From Austropuccinia psidii (lineage: Eukaryota > Basidiomycota > Pucciniomycetes > Pucciniales > Sphaerophragmiaceae), in assembly GCA_023105745.1 (NCBI GenBank), contig JALGQZ010000014.1, forward strand, positions 2,699,888 to 2,763,887: 64,000 nucleotides of DNA, read 5' to 3'. Below the pieces are notes generated by a model. That model was given only the letters and a program-made list of their open reading frames with translations, was not told the DNA's origin and made no database searches. Every line of letters begins with the position of its first letter. Positions within the stretch are counted from its first letter, which is position 1. The translations under genes were made by a program, and so were the position numbers. Of the stretch, positions 24,056-36,128 are shown piece after piece.

Positions 24056-25337
24056 TGTCACAAGCACAGGAAAGCCCCCTCCCAATGGGTGTTTATGGCC
24101 AGTCAAGCCTCCATTAATGCATGGGAAATTGGGCATCTTATCAACCCTAGGCCAATTTACAACTCATGGAGTGGAATGGCCCTTTGGCCATATCCACTGT
24201 GCATGGTCATTCATAGCCCCAAGGACCCAAGGCACACAGAATGGCCATAGCCCTCAAGACTCAAGCCATGGCCTCTGGAAATCACCAGAGGCCACCAGCC
24301 ACCTTCGAGAAGGGGTTTCCACTCAAGATCAGGGAGACTTCTGGCACAACTCAATGGACCCAAGTCTGCGGGAACCAGGAGTGGTACATATATGATAGTA
24401 TATACCATTATGCACCATTTTTCTTCAGAAAATCAATGATGACGTTTTCAGGACTGCATTGTTCAATTTGAAGCCAAGTACCCAAGCCATAACCCATTTC
24501 AAAGGAAGGCTTTGGCCCCTCAGTCTTACAATCCATGGTGGCTACCAGAAGACCATTTGAGGACCCCAACTCCCTGGATTTCCAGGTGTTTGTTATTTCA
24601 TCCCAACAGTATTCTCTCAAGGGAATACTTGCCCAGTATTCTTCAAGGAAAATACCAACACATTGTTCATCATTGAACTCAGCTGTCAAGGTATCAAGCA
24701 CTCCAGAACTCTTTGGAAAACTCAATTGATCCATACAGGCAGTATTTGGACAACCTGTATGGCATTGGCCCATTTGGACCAATTCATATTACACTATGGG
24801 AATTAAAGACACATAGTTCATTTCTCAACATGGCCAGATTTGTATTGACCCAGAACAGTCAATACAGCTTGGTAATCAACCCTCCAGGATAGGTCTTAAA
24901 CTTTTCACATATACTGGCCACCTTTTCTTCCCTGGGGAATTTTTCCCCAGTGAATCAATATATTGGATTTATTTTTATTCTTATTTTATTTTCATTATTG
25001 AAATAAATACTGATAATCTTAAGTCAGTCATTTGCACTTCTTTCTTTTCCTGTCAGGAGATATTGGTGGTCATATCCTTTAGTAATTCTATCATTCTTTC
25101 CAGCAGGTTGAAACAGTGAATTGAGGATTCATTTAGTTGGCTCTTTTGATTTTGGCTTTTCTGATTATCCTTGGGATTTTGAATTCATTCTTATTTCTGG
25201 CATATTGTGTATTTCTCTCATTTTCTCTTGAACAAATATCTTCTTCTTTTCTTCTCTTTATATTTTGAGCCCTCCAAGTGGGTCCCTGACTTCTGACTGC
25301 CAGGCCACTCATGTTATTACCAAGAGACCCTGTGACA
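24056..25337 (+). mobile_element. 5' LTR of element A
   Basis: Runs TGTCACAAGCACAGG to CCTGTGACA. Compared with the 3' LTR it lacks about 270 bp around the positions matching 34745-35040, including the GGCC hairpins there. Confidence 0.85.
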
Positions 25338-26017
25338 TTATATTAGTTAACTTGTAATTTCTTTCATTATGTTCATTCTTCATCATCTCATTTACTCATT
25401 TAATCAAGATTATGACTCTTTAATGCTTATGAACTTCATGATTTATCATCACCTCTCAATCTTCTCTCATTCATTCTTCATTTTGAAAATTGAAAGCTGA
25501 ACCATTTCTATTTTGTTTATTTTTTTAAAATCTTTATTCAAATCATCAAATTCCTTTCATTCATACTTCAGGATTCGTTTTATTGGATGTTCAAATTGGT
25601 CATCAAAGTTATTCAGACATGTTCTTCATATCAGGATTCATTTTGATTCATTCTTCAATAATTTTGATTTAAAGAAGAATTCATTTGACTTGATTTGATT
25701 GATTAATTTGACATAAAATTGATATTGAATTCAAGAAAATTGATTGACCTAAGGATTTATTGATCCTGCTGATTTTTTCACATCAAGATTTTGACATAAA
25801 TTGTTTTTTCCTCAAGAATTCATTTAATTGATTGATCTTGTGCAAGATTTTGAGTTTTTTTTGATTTGAAATATTGATTTATCAAATTCAAAATTTCATT
25901 TGATATCTTATTGATTTATTTACCTGAAGTTTCATTTTGACTCATTGATTTTTTCTTCAAGCTTTCTTGCCAAATTGTCTCAAGTCCTCAAATTCATTTT
26001 ATTTTGATCCTGAAATA
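25338..26017 (+). other. Untranslated leader of element A
   Basis: T-rich sequence between the 5' LTR and the gag ATG with many ATTCATTTTGATTT-like variants. No clear tRNA primer site was recognised just after the LTR (TTATATTAGTTAAC). Confidence 0.5.
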
Positions 26018-27240
26018 ATGCGCATCCAAAATTCACCTCCTGCAAGACAGACCAGATCTCAAGCTGTCCTTGCTCAAACACCAAGAGTGCCTCTTGATGG
26101 GACCTCAGAGGTTCCTCAACTGAGGGCCCATTTGAACAGAAGACCAGTCATGGAAAGAAGGAAGAGGGCCAAGAAGTTCAATTTCCTTTCCAGGAGTAGT
26201 TGGTGGCTTTCCAGGACTTTCAATGACCACTTTCAAAAGCCCTGGTGAAGAGGAAGAGTCTGATGGTAATGAAGGTGTTCCTGCTCCTGTGGGGGCATCC
26301 CAATTTACTGGAGGGCCAGCTCTAGCCCAGTATAATCAGCCTGACCCATCCTTATTGGCCATTATTCAGAGCATGACTCAGATTAGGGCCAATCTTCAAG
26401 AAGCTTCATCCTCTGAAGCATCAAGAACACCAGCCTTCAAGACTCTATCTGTGAAGCCAGCAAACTGCTTTTCAGGACTCAACCCTCCAAAGGCAGAAGT
26501 TTTATTCAGTCCTGCCAGCTTATGTTTCATAATGACAAGGAAAATTTCACTTAATACAGGGAGAAAGTTCTTTATTTCACTTCATTTCTCATTGGCAGGG
26601 CTGCGAAATGGATTGAGCCTTATCTTTAAAATTTCACCAATCAAGACCCAGCATGTCTCCTCAATAATCGGGCCTTATTTGAATCCAAACTCTTTGCTGT
26701 ATTTGGGGACCCAAATGAAGTTAGAAAAGCTGAAGCAGAGTTGGATGGCCTAAGAATGAAAGAAGGTAGGAATGTATCTTTATACATTTCTGATTTTAGA
26801 AGCCTAGTTTGAAGAACTGGGGATTGGGGTGAAAGGGCTCTTATTCCTCATTTCAGGAAGGGATTGGCCTCAAGAGTTCTGGATCAATTGGCCTCCCATC
26901 CTTCAAGAATTGACTCTCTTCAAAACTTAATGGACATTACCCAGGAGCTTGATACCAGGTACCATGAGAGGAAAAAGGAAAAGAGTCATCATCAAGAGAA
27001 GAAGCCTGAAGCCACATAGTCAATTTCTTCTCATCCTCAAAATCCTTAAAGCTCACAGAAACAGAAGAAGAATTTTTAGAAGAGGGACAAGCCCCATTCT
27101 TGTTTGTTGAATAAGGACTTCAAGTTGATGGGTTCTGAAAAATAAAGAAGAGTCAAGAAGGGCTTATGTGCCTATTTTGGTGGGAAGAATAGTCTTGAGT
27201 ATTGTTTCAAAAGGCCTCAAAACCAGCTTGCCCAACCATT
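26018..27240 (+). pseudogene. gag: gag of element A (frameshifted)
   Basis: The ATG at 26018-26020 opens MRIQNSPPARQTRSQAVL, a start I know from rust Ty3 gag proteins. The reading moves to a second frame at about 26240 (acidic EEEESDGNEG, then TPAFKTLSVKPANCFSG). It moves again near 26750, giving a coiled capsid part with LYISDFRSLV, GDWGERALIPHFRKGLAS, LASHPSRIDSLQNLMDI and LDTRYHERKKEK. The nucleocapsid knuckle near 27165-27215 is damaged: in CAYFGGKNSLEYC the second Cys is Phe and the His is Asn. The product would package the element's RNA. Stops and shifts rule out a working protein. Confidence 0.8.
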
Positions 27241-29440
27241 AGGAAAATTTCCCAGCCAGGGAAAATCCTGAGTGAAGATCATGTTGTGTTCAATGGTCTT
27301 CATTATTTTTCATCCAGAGCACAGTTGTGCATTCTTAATACTGGTGTCAAGAATTCTTTAAAATTATTATTATTTTCTTTGCTTTCTGATATGTTTTACA
27401 GCATTATCATTGATTCTGGTTGTCAGGCTGAGTCTATGATGAAGCTTATTAATGAGTATTTACAAGCTTTAACTATGACTGTGACATGGTGAAAATAGTA
27501 ATAAAAAGATTATTGATGATGATAAACGTTTAATAAAAGAATATTAAGGGCTTTACTATTGAGTAATAGTGGTGGTGAGCGCTGTTGAAAGCCCTGGGTG
27601 CAGTTTTACCTGTTGGATTACAATAATTAAAATTATAATTATACCTGATTATTTTCTAAGCTTATAGCTGTTTTTGACAGTTATACTACGTAGGAGTTCA
27701 AGAGCAGGATGAGGAAACCTTCTCTGGTGGAGAAAAGGCTCCTTTTTATCCTAAACTTGGGTGAAAAAGTTCTCCAGACCTTTCCACATAGAGGAAGTGA
27801 AGATTTTTCACTTCCAGATACTGGCTTTTGGCTTTGATAGTGCCTGTCTGCTCTGTGTTGGGCTCAGATGTGATTTTGAAACCACATCTGGGCAGTTTTT
27901 ACCAATACAGGGTGAACATTTTCATCTGGGGACCACATAGCCCTCTTCTGACGTGTATGACGCATAGAATGCTGTACAGAACCTGTAGAGGACCCCAGTA
28001 TTGACCAAACAATGAGGTATTGAAGTATAAATAGGATTCTTTGTCAATTTGACATCCCATAATCATAGGTATGGGAGAATATCCCACAGTAAGGCTATAT
28101 TGGTCTGACTGTGGGATTTTGACCTTACAACTGCAATACCTTTTTCAGTTTTTGAGATATCAAGCTCAAATTTGGTTCATTGTATAGTTCTGCATGTGCT
28201 CTACACAGTGGTACCTCATTTGATATGGTTATCATTAAGTATGGAAATGTTATTCCATGTACAAGATTATTTGTACATATGTATGATTTGCTAAAAATCT
28301 GTATGGAACTTGTTTTCCCCATGACTTTTGTTCTAGATGAGATATGGGGAAATGGATGGCACCATAAGATAGCCTTGATTTTTCCCTTTCCAAAAAGACC
28401 CTACTTTAGGTATCTCACACTAAGACTGTAGAAGTTAGATGAGAGGTGAATATTTTAATCACGCTTATTTTACTTTATTTTGGTCATCACTTCTGTAATT
28501 CTGGTGCTAGCTCGATTTGGCTAGTACCATTGGATAGCCCTTACTTAGAGCTTCATTTTGAATACCCATTTGATGGGGTTAAGCCTCTTCCTCTGGATTT
28601 TGTATGAGAGGTGAAAATTAAAGTTTATGCTCAGCAACAACTTTGAGCAGGAATAACTTTGTTATTCTTTGTCCTATTATGGTGTGACTTGTCTATTTGG
28701 AAAGTGGTGGATTTCCTATTTCTTTTGATACCTTTTGAGATTATTTTTCTCAGTTCCATTTTTTGTGGTATCTTGGCTATACCATTGATTTATGGTATTT
28801 GGCTTTCATGCTTGTGCTCTGGTTTTGAGTCACAGGCTGACACTGGTGATACCAGCTCATTTATTTCAAAGCAGTTTTCTCACAAGTATTCTTTGACCAT
28901 GTAAGAACTCCCAGAGAAAATTCCTCTTATTATCCTTGACTCGGCTGAGTCTCCTTTCTTATGGGTGACTCACCATGATAAGTATATGGTTGAGCTCCCT
29001 TCCTTCCCAAACTTTGAATGTGACTTTTTAGTCATTGATACTCTGAATGAAGGATACCTCACATTGGAATTTAACTTTATTAAGTATTTTAATTCATCTA
29101 TTTATTGGAGGCAAGGTATGATCACCTTTAATTCTGATGATAAGGAATATTATGATCCTTCAAAATATTCCAGTAATGACTTTTCTTCTGCCGAATTATG
29201 TGCAGCTTGGGTTGGTGATTCTAGAACACCATCATTTCTGCCTTCTGTCAATATTACTTCCCCAAATTCCCCACAGTCATTATTACCATCTAGGGATGAA
29301 GTCTTCAAAGATATTCAAGATGTTGGAGAAGATAATTCTCTGTATCTTCACTTAACCTCTTCTTTGGGAATATTGACCTTCCTCCTTCACCTTACCATAC
29401 CTCCCTGGAGGATTTGTGGGATGAAGAGGAACAGCCAGAA
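27241..29440 (+). pseudogene. pol: Protease and pol N-terminal part of element A, split by a solo LTR
   Basis: The aspartic protease begins with SIIIDSG at about 27400-27420, where the C-family LTR (27421-28842) enters. The reading resumes at 28843 with GDTSSFISKQF, so the insertion falls in the active-site Asp-Ser-Gly region. Downstream is a long open stretch (28965-29447) with MVELPSFPNFECDFLVIDTL-like protease to RT linker sequence, ending before a frameshift near 29400. The protease would process the Gag-Pol polyprotein. Confidence 0.8.
27421..28842 (-). mobile_element. Solo LTR, C family, inside element A protease; target duplication CTGGT
   Basis: 1,422 bp, TGTCAGGCTGAGTC to GGCTGACA on the plus strand. 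It is flanked by identical CTGGT at 27416-27420 and 28843-28847, as clean a solo LTR as the copy at 9038. Its R-region hairpin (27548-27594) is perfect, with the hexamer AGCGCT retained. Confidence 0.94.
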
Positions 29441-30860
29441 GAGATAGAAGCTGTGATGAAGGTCTTTACCTCTGCTTATCACCATTATTTTTATGTATTA
29501 TCTAAGTTGAAAGCAGAGAAACTTTCTCCTCACTGCACCTGTGATCATCATATTGAGCTGGAGGGGTCTCTACTCTTTATCAAACAAAGAGTAAGATGCA
29601 CTAAGGGCCTACATTTCAGACAATTTAGAGAAAGGTTTCATCCAGAGAAGCTCCTCTTCAGCAGGAGCACCTGTACTCTTTGTCAAAAAGAAAGATGGGG
29701 GTCTCTGTTTGTGTTTTGATTACTGAAAACTCAATTCTGTGACTAGGAAGAACAAATATCCTGTTCCTCCTATGAATCATCTTCTTACTGTCTTTAATTT
29801 TTATTCTATCTTCTCCAATATTTATTTGTGTGGTGCATATGACCTGCTTAGAATCAATGAGGGTGATGAACATTTGACAGAATTTAGAACTAAATATGGC
29901 AGTTATATGTACTTGGTTATGCCATTTGGATTCACCAATGCTCTTTCCTCTTTTCCAAATCTTATCAATGATTTCTTTTTATTATCTTCTTGATTTTTAT
30001 CTTGTCGTTTATTTGGATGACATAATGGTCTTTTCCAAATCTGAGGAAGACCATATCACTCATATGTCCACTGTTATTTCCAGAATAAGAGTCAATAACC
30101 TCTTTGCTAAGGCCTTCAAGTGCTTGTTTCATGTTTCTAGTGTAGAGTATTTGGGCTATGTTGTTTCTTCTGAAGGCCTCAAGATGGACCAAGAAAATGT
30201 CCAGAAAATTCTCAATTGGCCACCTCCAAGAAACCTCAAGTCTCTTCAACCATTCCTTGGCTTTATTAGCTTTTACTGCTGTTTCATCAAGAATTATTCC
30301 AAGAAAATCAGTTGACTCACCAAGTTCTTCAAGAAAGATTCCTGTTTTCCCCTCAATGAGGAAGCTCTCAGACAGTTTAACCAACTGAAAGAGGCATTCA
30401 CCACAGCTCCAATACTTTCCCACTTTAATCCTTCTCTACCCACCATTGTAGAGACTAATGCATCCAATTATGCCTTGGGTGCTGTACTGAGTCAGGTTTC
30501 TGACTCAGGAAAAAATCAAATTGCATTTTAGAGCTGCAAGCTTATTCCACAAGAGCTCAACTATGAGATTCATTACAAGGAACTCCTTGGCATAGTCTGG
30601 ACTCTTCTTCTTTGTTTATCTACCCCTTTTGAAGTTCTTGCCCATCACTCATCTCTACAATAATTCATGACCTCCAAAGTACTTACTTTCCGTAAAGACC
30701 TTTGGGCTAAATTACTTTCTGAATTTCACTTTTCAATCACTTACCTCCTTGGCCAGCTAGCTACTCTTCCAGATTCTATATAACGCTGGGACAACATTTA
30801 TCCGGAAAGGGGAGAGGATTTCATCAGGAAGAATCCAATGAAATTCTAACAACTCACTAA
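29441..30860 (+). pseudogene. pol: Reverse transcriptase and RNase H of element A
   Basis: Motifs in order: NKYPVPPMNHLL, YDLLRINEGDEHLTEFRTKYG, YLVMPFGFTNALSSF, the catalytic YLDDIMVFS (30010-30036), NNLFAKAFKCLFH, VEYLGYVVSSEGLKMD and the tether LNWPPPRNLKSLQPFLGF. An RNase H-like part follows (PTIVETNASNYALGAVLSQV; QLATLPDSI) but has Asn in place of an acidic residue. A frameshift near 29700 and another near 29985, plus stops (for example 30313, 30528, 30661 and 30781), kill it. The YxDD box itself is intact. Confidence 0.85.
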
Positions 30861-32054
30861 GAAAGATGAAGTTTGCAGTCAAGGTGGAAGATTTTTCAAA
30901 TTTGATTGAAACAATTCAGAAGGCTCTATTGCAATATTTTCAGTATAGAGGTACCCTGCAAGACTTGGACAAAGGTAGATTGGTTGAAAATTATTCTCTT
31001 TATCCTTCTTGCAACCTTCTGCTTTTCAAAGATTGGGTGGTGGTCCCAAATGACCCCACAATTAAACTCAGTATACTTCAAAATGGCCATAGCTCTCCTC
31101 TATCTGGGCATCCTGGCCAAGAGAAGACTCTCCAGCTTTTCATGAAGGATTTCCACTGGTCCAGAATGACTCAATTAATTAAGGATTATGTTTGATCCTG
31201 TCAACAGTGTCCAAGAAACAAGAATATCCATGAAAAGAAGTTTGGACTTCTCAAACCCTTTCCAATTCCAGATGATCCTTGAGTTTGCCTTTCAATGGAC
31301 TTTATCACTCAACTGCCACTGTCAAACTCTTTTGATTAAATTCTGGTCATAGTGGTCAGATTCTTAAAAATGGCAGTATTTATTCTAACAATTTCTTCAA
31401 TCACCTCATTGGATTTGGCCCATTTATTCATCAAGAATATCTTTTCAAAGCATGGACTTCCTTAAAGAATGTAAGTGATAGAGGTTCTCTTTTTTTTTCT
31501 TATTTTTGGACCAATATTTGTCAGAAGCTCAAGATTCTAACAGATCTGTAAACTGCTTACCATCCAGAGACTGATAGACAGACAGAGAGGGTAAATAAGA
31601 TACTAGAACAGTACCTTCAGATGTATGTCAGCTATCATCAATATGATTGGAACACCTGGCTTGCTCTGGCTAAATTTTCTTACAAGAACTCTGACTGATC
31701 TCCAACAAAACAATCACCATTTTTCACTGTTTATGGAGGAGATCCTCAATTCAGCTCAGCTCACATTACTCAATATACTCCTGCTGGAAAGTTATAAACA
31801 AAACTCCAATCATCAAATAAATATTTCAAGAGAGAAATTAAAGTTGCCATAAATAGGTTTAAGAGGTATGCAGATAAAAGTAGAGAAAGTCCACCTGTTT
31901 TCAATCCTGGTGACATTGTACGGCTTTCTTCCAAGAATATCAAATCAACTACACCCACCAAATAAATGTCTGAAAGATGGTTGAGTCCTTTTCCAATCTT
32001 GAAGAAAGCAAAAACTCATGCCTTCCATCTCAATGGAAGTCCATCCACCCAGTC
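30861..32054 (+). pseudogene. pol: Integrase of element A
   Basis: An HHCC zinc region (GHPGQEKTLQLFMKDFHW ... SCQQCPRNKN) is followed by the DDE core. This has Asp in SMDFITQLP (31297-31299), Asp in VSDRGSLF (31474 onwards) and Glu in [15 protein letters not shown] (31585-31587). The C-terminal part has FNPGDIVRLSSKNIKST and SERW..PFPILKKAKTHAF. Stops at 31193, 31280 (Trp codon to TGA) and others are present. The gene continues after the inserted LTR at 32055-33492. Confidence 0.85.
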
Positions 32055-33492
32055 TGTCAGCCTGTGACTCAAAACCAGAGCACAAGCATGACAGCCAAAT
32101 ACCATAAACCAATGGTAAAGCCAAGATAACACCAAAAAATGGAGCTGAGACAAATCAACTCAAAATGTATAAAAAGAAAGAGAAAACTCACCTCTTTCCA
32201 AATATACAAGTCCCATTATCATAGGACAAAGAATAACAAATTTATTCCTGCTCAAAGTTGTTGCTGAGCATAAACCTCTATTTTCACCTCTCATCTGAAA
32301 TCCAGAGGAAGAGGCTTAACCCCATCAAATGGGTATTCAAAATGAAGCTCAATGTCCGGGCTATCCAATGGTTTTAGCCAAATTGAGCTAAAACCAAAAT
32401 TACAGAAGTTATGGCCAAAACAAAGCCAAATAAGTGTGAACAAAATATTCACCTCTCATCTAACTTCTACAGTTTTAGTGTGAGATTCTTAAAGTGGGGA
32501 ATTTTTGGAAAGAGAACAATTAGGGGTATCTGATGGTGCCTTTCATTTCTCCATATCTCATCTAGAACAAAGGTTCTGGAGCAAATAAGATCCATAAAGA
32601 TATTGAGAAAATCATCTGTATGAATAACAAAACTTGTACATGGAATGACTTTTCCATATTGGATGTTAGCCATACCAATTGAGATAGCATTGTGTAGTTC
32701 TTATCCAGGGCTACAAAATGAACCAACCTTGAGCTCAATATCTCAAAAACCAAAAAAGCTATAGCAGGTTTAAGGTTAAAATCCCACAATTGGGCCAATA
32801 CACCTTTACTGTGGGATAATATCCCACAACCATGATTATGAGGTGTTAAACAGACAAAGACACATGTTTCTACTTCAATAACTCATATTTCATTCAATAT
32901 TGGGGTCCCATACAGGTTCTGTACAGCATTCTATACATCATACACGTCAATAGAGGGCTGTGTGGTCCCCAGATGAAACCTTTCACCCTGTATTGGTGAA
33001 AACTGCCCAGATGTGATTTCAAAGCCACATCTGAGCCCAATACAGTGTATACAGGCATTGTGGAAGCCACAAGCCAGTATACAGAAGTGAAACACTCTTC
33101 ACTTCCTCTATGTGGATGGTCTAGAGGGCCATTCCACCCCATTTTAGGATAAAAGGAGTCCTTTTCTCCACCAGAAAAGGTTTCCTCATCTTGTTCTTAA
33201 ATTCCTATGTAGTACAACTGTCAGAAAAAGTTATGATCCTGGAAAACAAGTCAGGTATACTTTAATTCTTAGTTTTGTAGTTCTTATTGTAGTAACCCAA
33301 CTGGTAAGACTACACCCAGGGCTTTCAACAGTGCTCACCACCACTATTTCTTAATTGTGAAGCCCTTATTACTTCACTTTTAAACCATTGTTATCATCCT
33401 AAAGCCTTTTTTAAAGTAATTTCGCCATTTCAAAGTCATATTTAAAGTTGTAAATAGTATTATTATGACTTCATCATAGACTCATTCTGACA
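32055..33492 (+). mobile_element. Solo LTR, C family, inside element A integrase
   Basis: 1,438 bp, TGTCAGCCTGTGACTC to CTCATTCTGACA. The flanks CAGTC (32050-32054) and CATTC (33493-33497) are a target duplication with one change. It separates the integrase C-terminus from the chromodomain. Confidence 0.9.
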
Positions 33493-33497
33493 CATTC

Positions 33498-33783
33498 TTC
33501 CATATTTCCCTCTTAGAAACAGTAAATAAATCAACAATCCCAAATGGGCATCAAGAGCCTCTCCCTCCAATTATCATACAAGACAAAGAGGAATGGAAAG
33601 TCTACCAAATCATGGACTCAAAGCTTAAGAGAGGAAAATTATGGTATTTGGTGGAATGGAAAGGTTTCAGTCAAGACCTAGAAAGATCCACTTGGGAACC
33701 AGCCAAAAGCCTCAAGAATTGTCTTGAACCTGTCACAGATTTTCATTCTTTATATCCTTACAAGCCAGGACCCAACTATTCCA
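33498..33783 (+). pseudogene. Integrase tail and chromodomain of element A
   Basis: After FFHISLLET-like sequence and a proline-rich linker (EPLPPIIIQDKEEW), a chromodomain follows: VYQIMDSKLKRGKLWYLVEW, KGFSQDLERSTWEPA and a basic tail. The aromatic residues Tyr/Trp/Trp in the usual positions are kept. In chromoviruses this domain directs integration to particular chromatin. It is open over its length but is cut from the integrase by the LTR. Confidence 0.85.
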
Positions 33784-34580
33784 GAGCTTGATTTCTTATG
33801 GTGCTTGGTGGGGAGAGGAATTACCAAAAGGAAGTACCACTCCTGGTATGCACCTTCAGAGGTATTCTACCATTTTGTTGTAAGCATCACCTTGGCCACT
33901 GTGTGAGAACTCTTCAATTTTTGGAAACAGATATTTGGCCATGCTTTCAACATCAATTCCATATTTATGGCCATTTCAACTTGTGCAAATGGACCATCCT
34001 TTTTTAATTCTTTTTCAAGTTATCATTCTTTCAAATTCACTCCTTCAATAATTCTTCTTTTGAACTTATGGCACAGGCAGGAGTGGTAACTACCAAACGT
34101 AAGTTCCTCTCCTCATGTGCTTTTCCCTGAGGGGTCTAAAATATGTCAAAACATCACCTTGGTCACTCTGTGATCACCTGGAATTAGATTTTCCTTTCCA
34201 GTTCCTTGGCCATTTTTCAAAATAAATTTACCAACTGCTGTGATGAAGATTGGAACCTCCTAAAGATTCATTCCTTTTTCTTTCTCTTATTTTAATTTAC
34301 ATTCTTTTGATCTTTCCATTATACCTTTTTGAAAAATTTTCTTTCTTATAAACTTAATGCCAAAATATTTACATCAACTCATTTCTTCAAATCCCAAAGC
34401 CAAATGGCAAAAGAAGAACAAATAATCCTCATATCATATTCTGGCCCCTTATCAGTTATAAATTTCTATTTCAAGATTAAAAACCTCTGTAATACTTACG
34501 TCTAATCCACCTAAACAGCCTCAAAAGGCTTCTACCATGTCTTGGTTCTCAGGAGCTCACCACTCAAAGTAGGGGGGTAC
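33784..34580 (+). other. 3' noncoding region and polypurine tract of element A
   Basis: Spacer between the chromodomain and the 3' LTR with no recognised protein domain. The tract AAAGTAGGGGGGTAC lies directly before the LTR start at 34581 and is the likely plus-strand primer. Confidence 0.6.
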
Positions 34581-36128
34581 TATCACAACCACAGGAAAAC
34601 ACCCTCCCAATTGGTTTTTACGGCAAGTCAAGCCTCCACCAATTAATGGCCAATTGGCCATATAATCAACACTAGGACAATTGAAAACTCATGGCATGGA
34701 ATAGCCCTTTGGCCATATCCACTGTGCATGGTCATTCATGCCCCAAACCTCAAATATTACCTTCAGGTCATATCCTGCTTCATTGGCCCCTTTGGCCAAT
34801 TTCCAACCTCACCAACCCCCAGGCCAATACATCTATATTTGGGCCCAGGGGGTCATCTAGTCTTCCAGGGGACTCTGGCCCGCTCCCTTTGATTAGGAGG
34901 TTTATGGCCTAAATGGCATATTTGGGCCATTTAGGCCCCTTTTGGCCTAATTCCATAAAGGCCAAAAGGGGCCAAGGGGGCAGTTCAGCAGCCCCCAATG
35001 CCAGGTGGTCCCACCTGAGCCTATTTTGGCCAACAATCCCAGAAGACCCAAGGAGCCAAGGCACCCAGAATGGCCATAAATAGCCATAGCCTCTGGAAAT
35101 TACCAGAGACCACCAGCCACCTTTATCAAGGGAATTATGCTCAAGATCAGGGAAACCTCTGGCATAAATCAATGGACCCAAGTCTGGGGTAACGAGGAGT
35201 GGTGCATAAATGGTAGTATAAACCATTATGTACTATTTGTCCTCAGAAATTCAATAGTGAATTTTTCAGGACTCCATTATGCCATTTCAAATTAAGTCCC
35301 AAAGCCAATAACCCATTTCAAAGGAAGGCTTCAGCCTCTCAGTCTTACAATATGTGGTGACTTCCAGGGGACTATTTTAGGACCCCAACTCCCTGGATTT
35401 TTAGGTGTTGGTTAATTCATTCAAATAGTATTCCCTTGGGGGAATACTGGCCCAGGATTCTTCAAGGACAATTTCCAGAGGCTGTTAATCATTCAAATCA
35501 GTTGTCAGGGTATCAAGTACTCTAGAACTCCTTTGAAAACTAAAATTCTCCATACAGGCAGTATTTGGACAACCTGTATGGCATTGACCCATTTGGGCCA
35601 GTTCATATTCCACTGTGGGAATCCAAGACACACAGTTCAGTTCTCAAGATGGCCAGATCTGTATTGACCCAGAACAGTCAATACAGTTGTGTAATCAACC
35701 CTCCAGGATCAGTCTTCAACTTTTCACATATAATGGCCACCTTTTCTTCCATGGGGACTTTTTCCCAGCTAGTTAATATATTGGATTGATTTTTATTCTT
35801 ATTTTCTTTTCATTATTAAAGTAAATACTAATAATCTTAAGTCAGTCATTTGTGCTTCTTTCTTTGCCTGTCAGTGGATATTGGTGGTAATATCCTTTAC
35901 TAATGACATTGTTATTTCTGGAAGGTTGAAACAGTGAATTGAAAATCAATTTGGTTGGCTCTTTAGCTTTTGGCTTCATTCTTATCTTTGGCATATCTTG
36001 TACCGCTCTAATTTTTTCTTAAAGAAATATATTCTTCTTTTATTCTATTTATCTTTGGAGGACTCCAAGTGAGTCCCCAATTCCTAAGTTCCAGGCCACT
36101 CTTGTTAATCCCAAGAGCTCCTGTGACA
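34581..36128 (+). mobile_element. 3' LTR of element A
   Basis: TATCACAACCACAGG (first TG changed to TA) to CCTGTGACA, 1,548 bp. It has about 270 bp more than the 5' LTR, containing two adjacent inverted repeats at 34906-34973. Confidence 0.85.
34906..34973. repeat. Two adjacent GGCC-rich inverted repeats in the 3' LTR of A
   Basis: GGCCTAAATGG/CCATTTAGGCC (34906-34937, loop 10) overlaps GGCCCCTTTTGGCC/GGCCAAAAGGGGCC (34934-34973, loop 12). Both stems are perfect, and both are absent from the 5' LTR. Confidence 0.85.

Larger units (their letters stand above)
24056..36128 (+). mobile_element. Element A: Ty3/Gypsy chromovirus inserted in C's 3' LTR
   Basis: It has two LTRs (24056-25337 and 34581-36128), each ending CCTGTGACA. 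Between them lie a gag gene, a pol gene and a chromodomain, all broken by stops and shifts. The flanks GGATT (24051-24055) and GCATT (36129-36133) form a 5-bp target duplication with one difference. Removing A rejoins a C-family LTR. Two C-family solo LTRs lie inside it, so its own length is about 9.2 kb. Confidence 0.88.

Noticed and set aside
29965..30423. Minus-strand 152-codon frame
   Set aside because: Shadow of the reverse transcriptase of element A on the plus strand.
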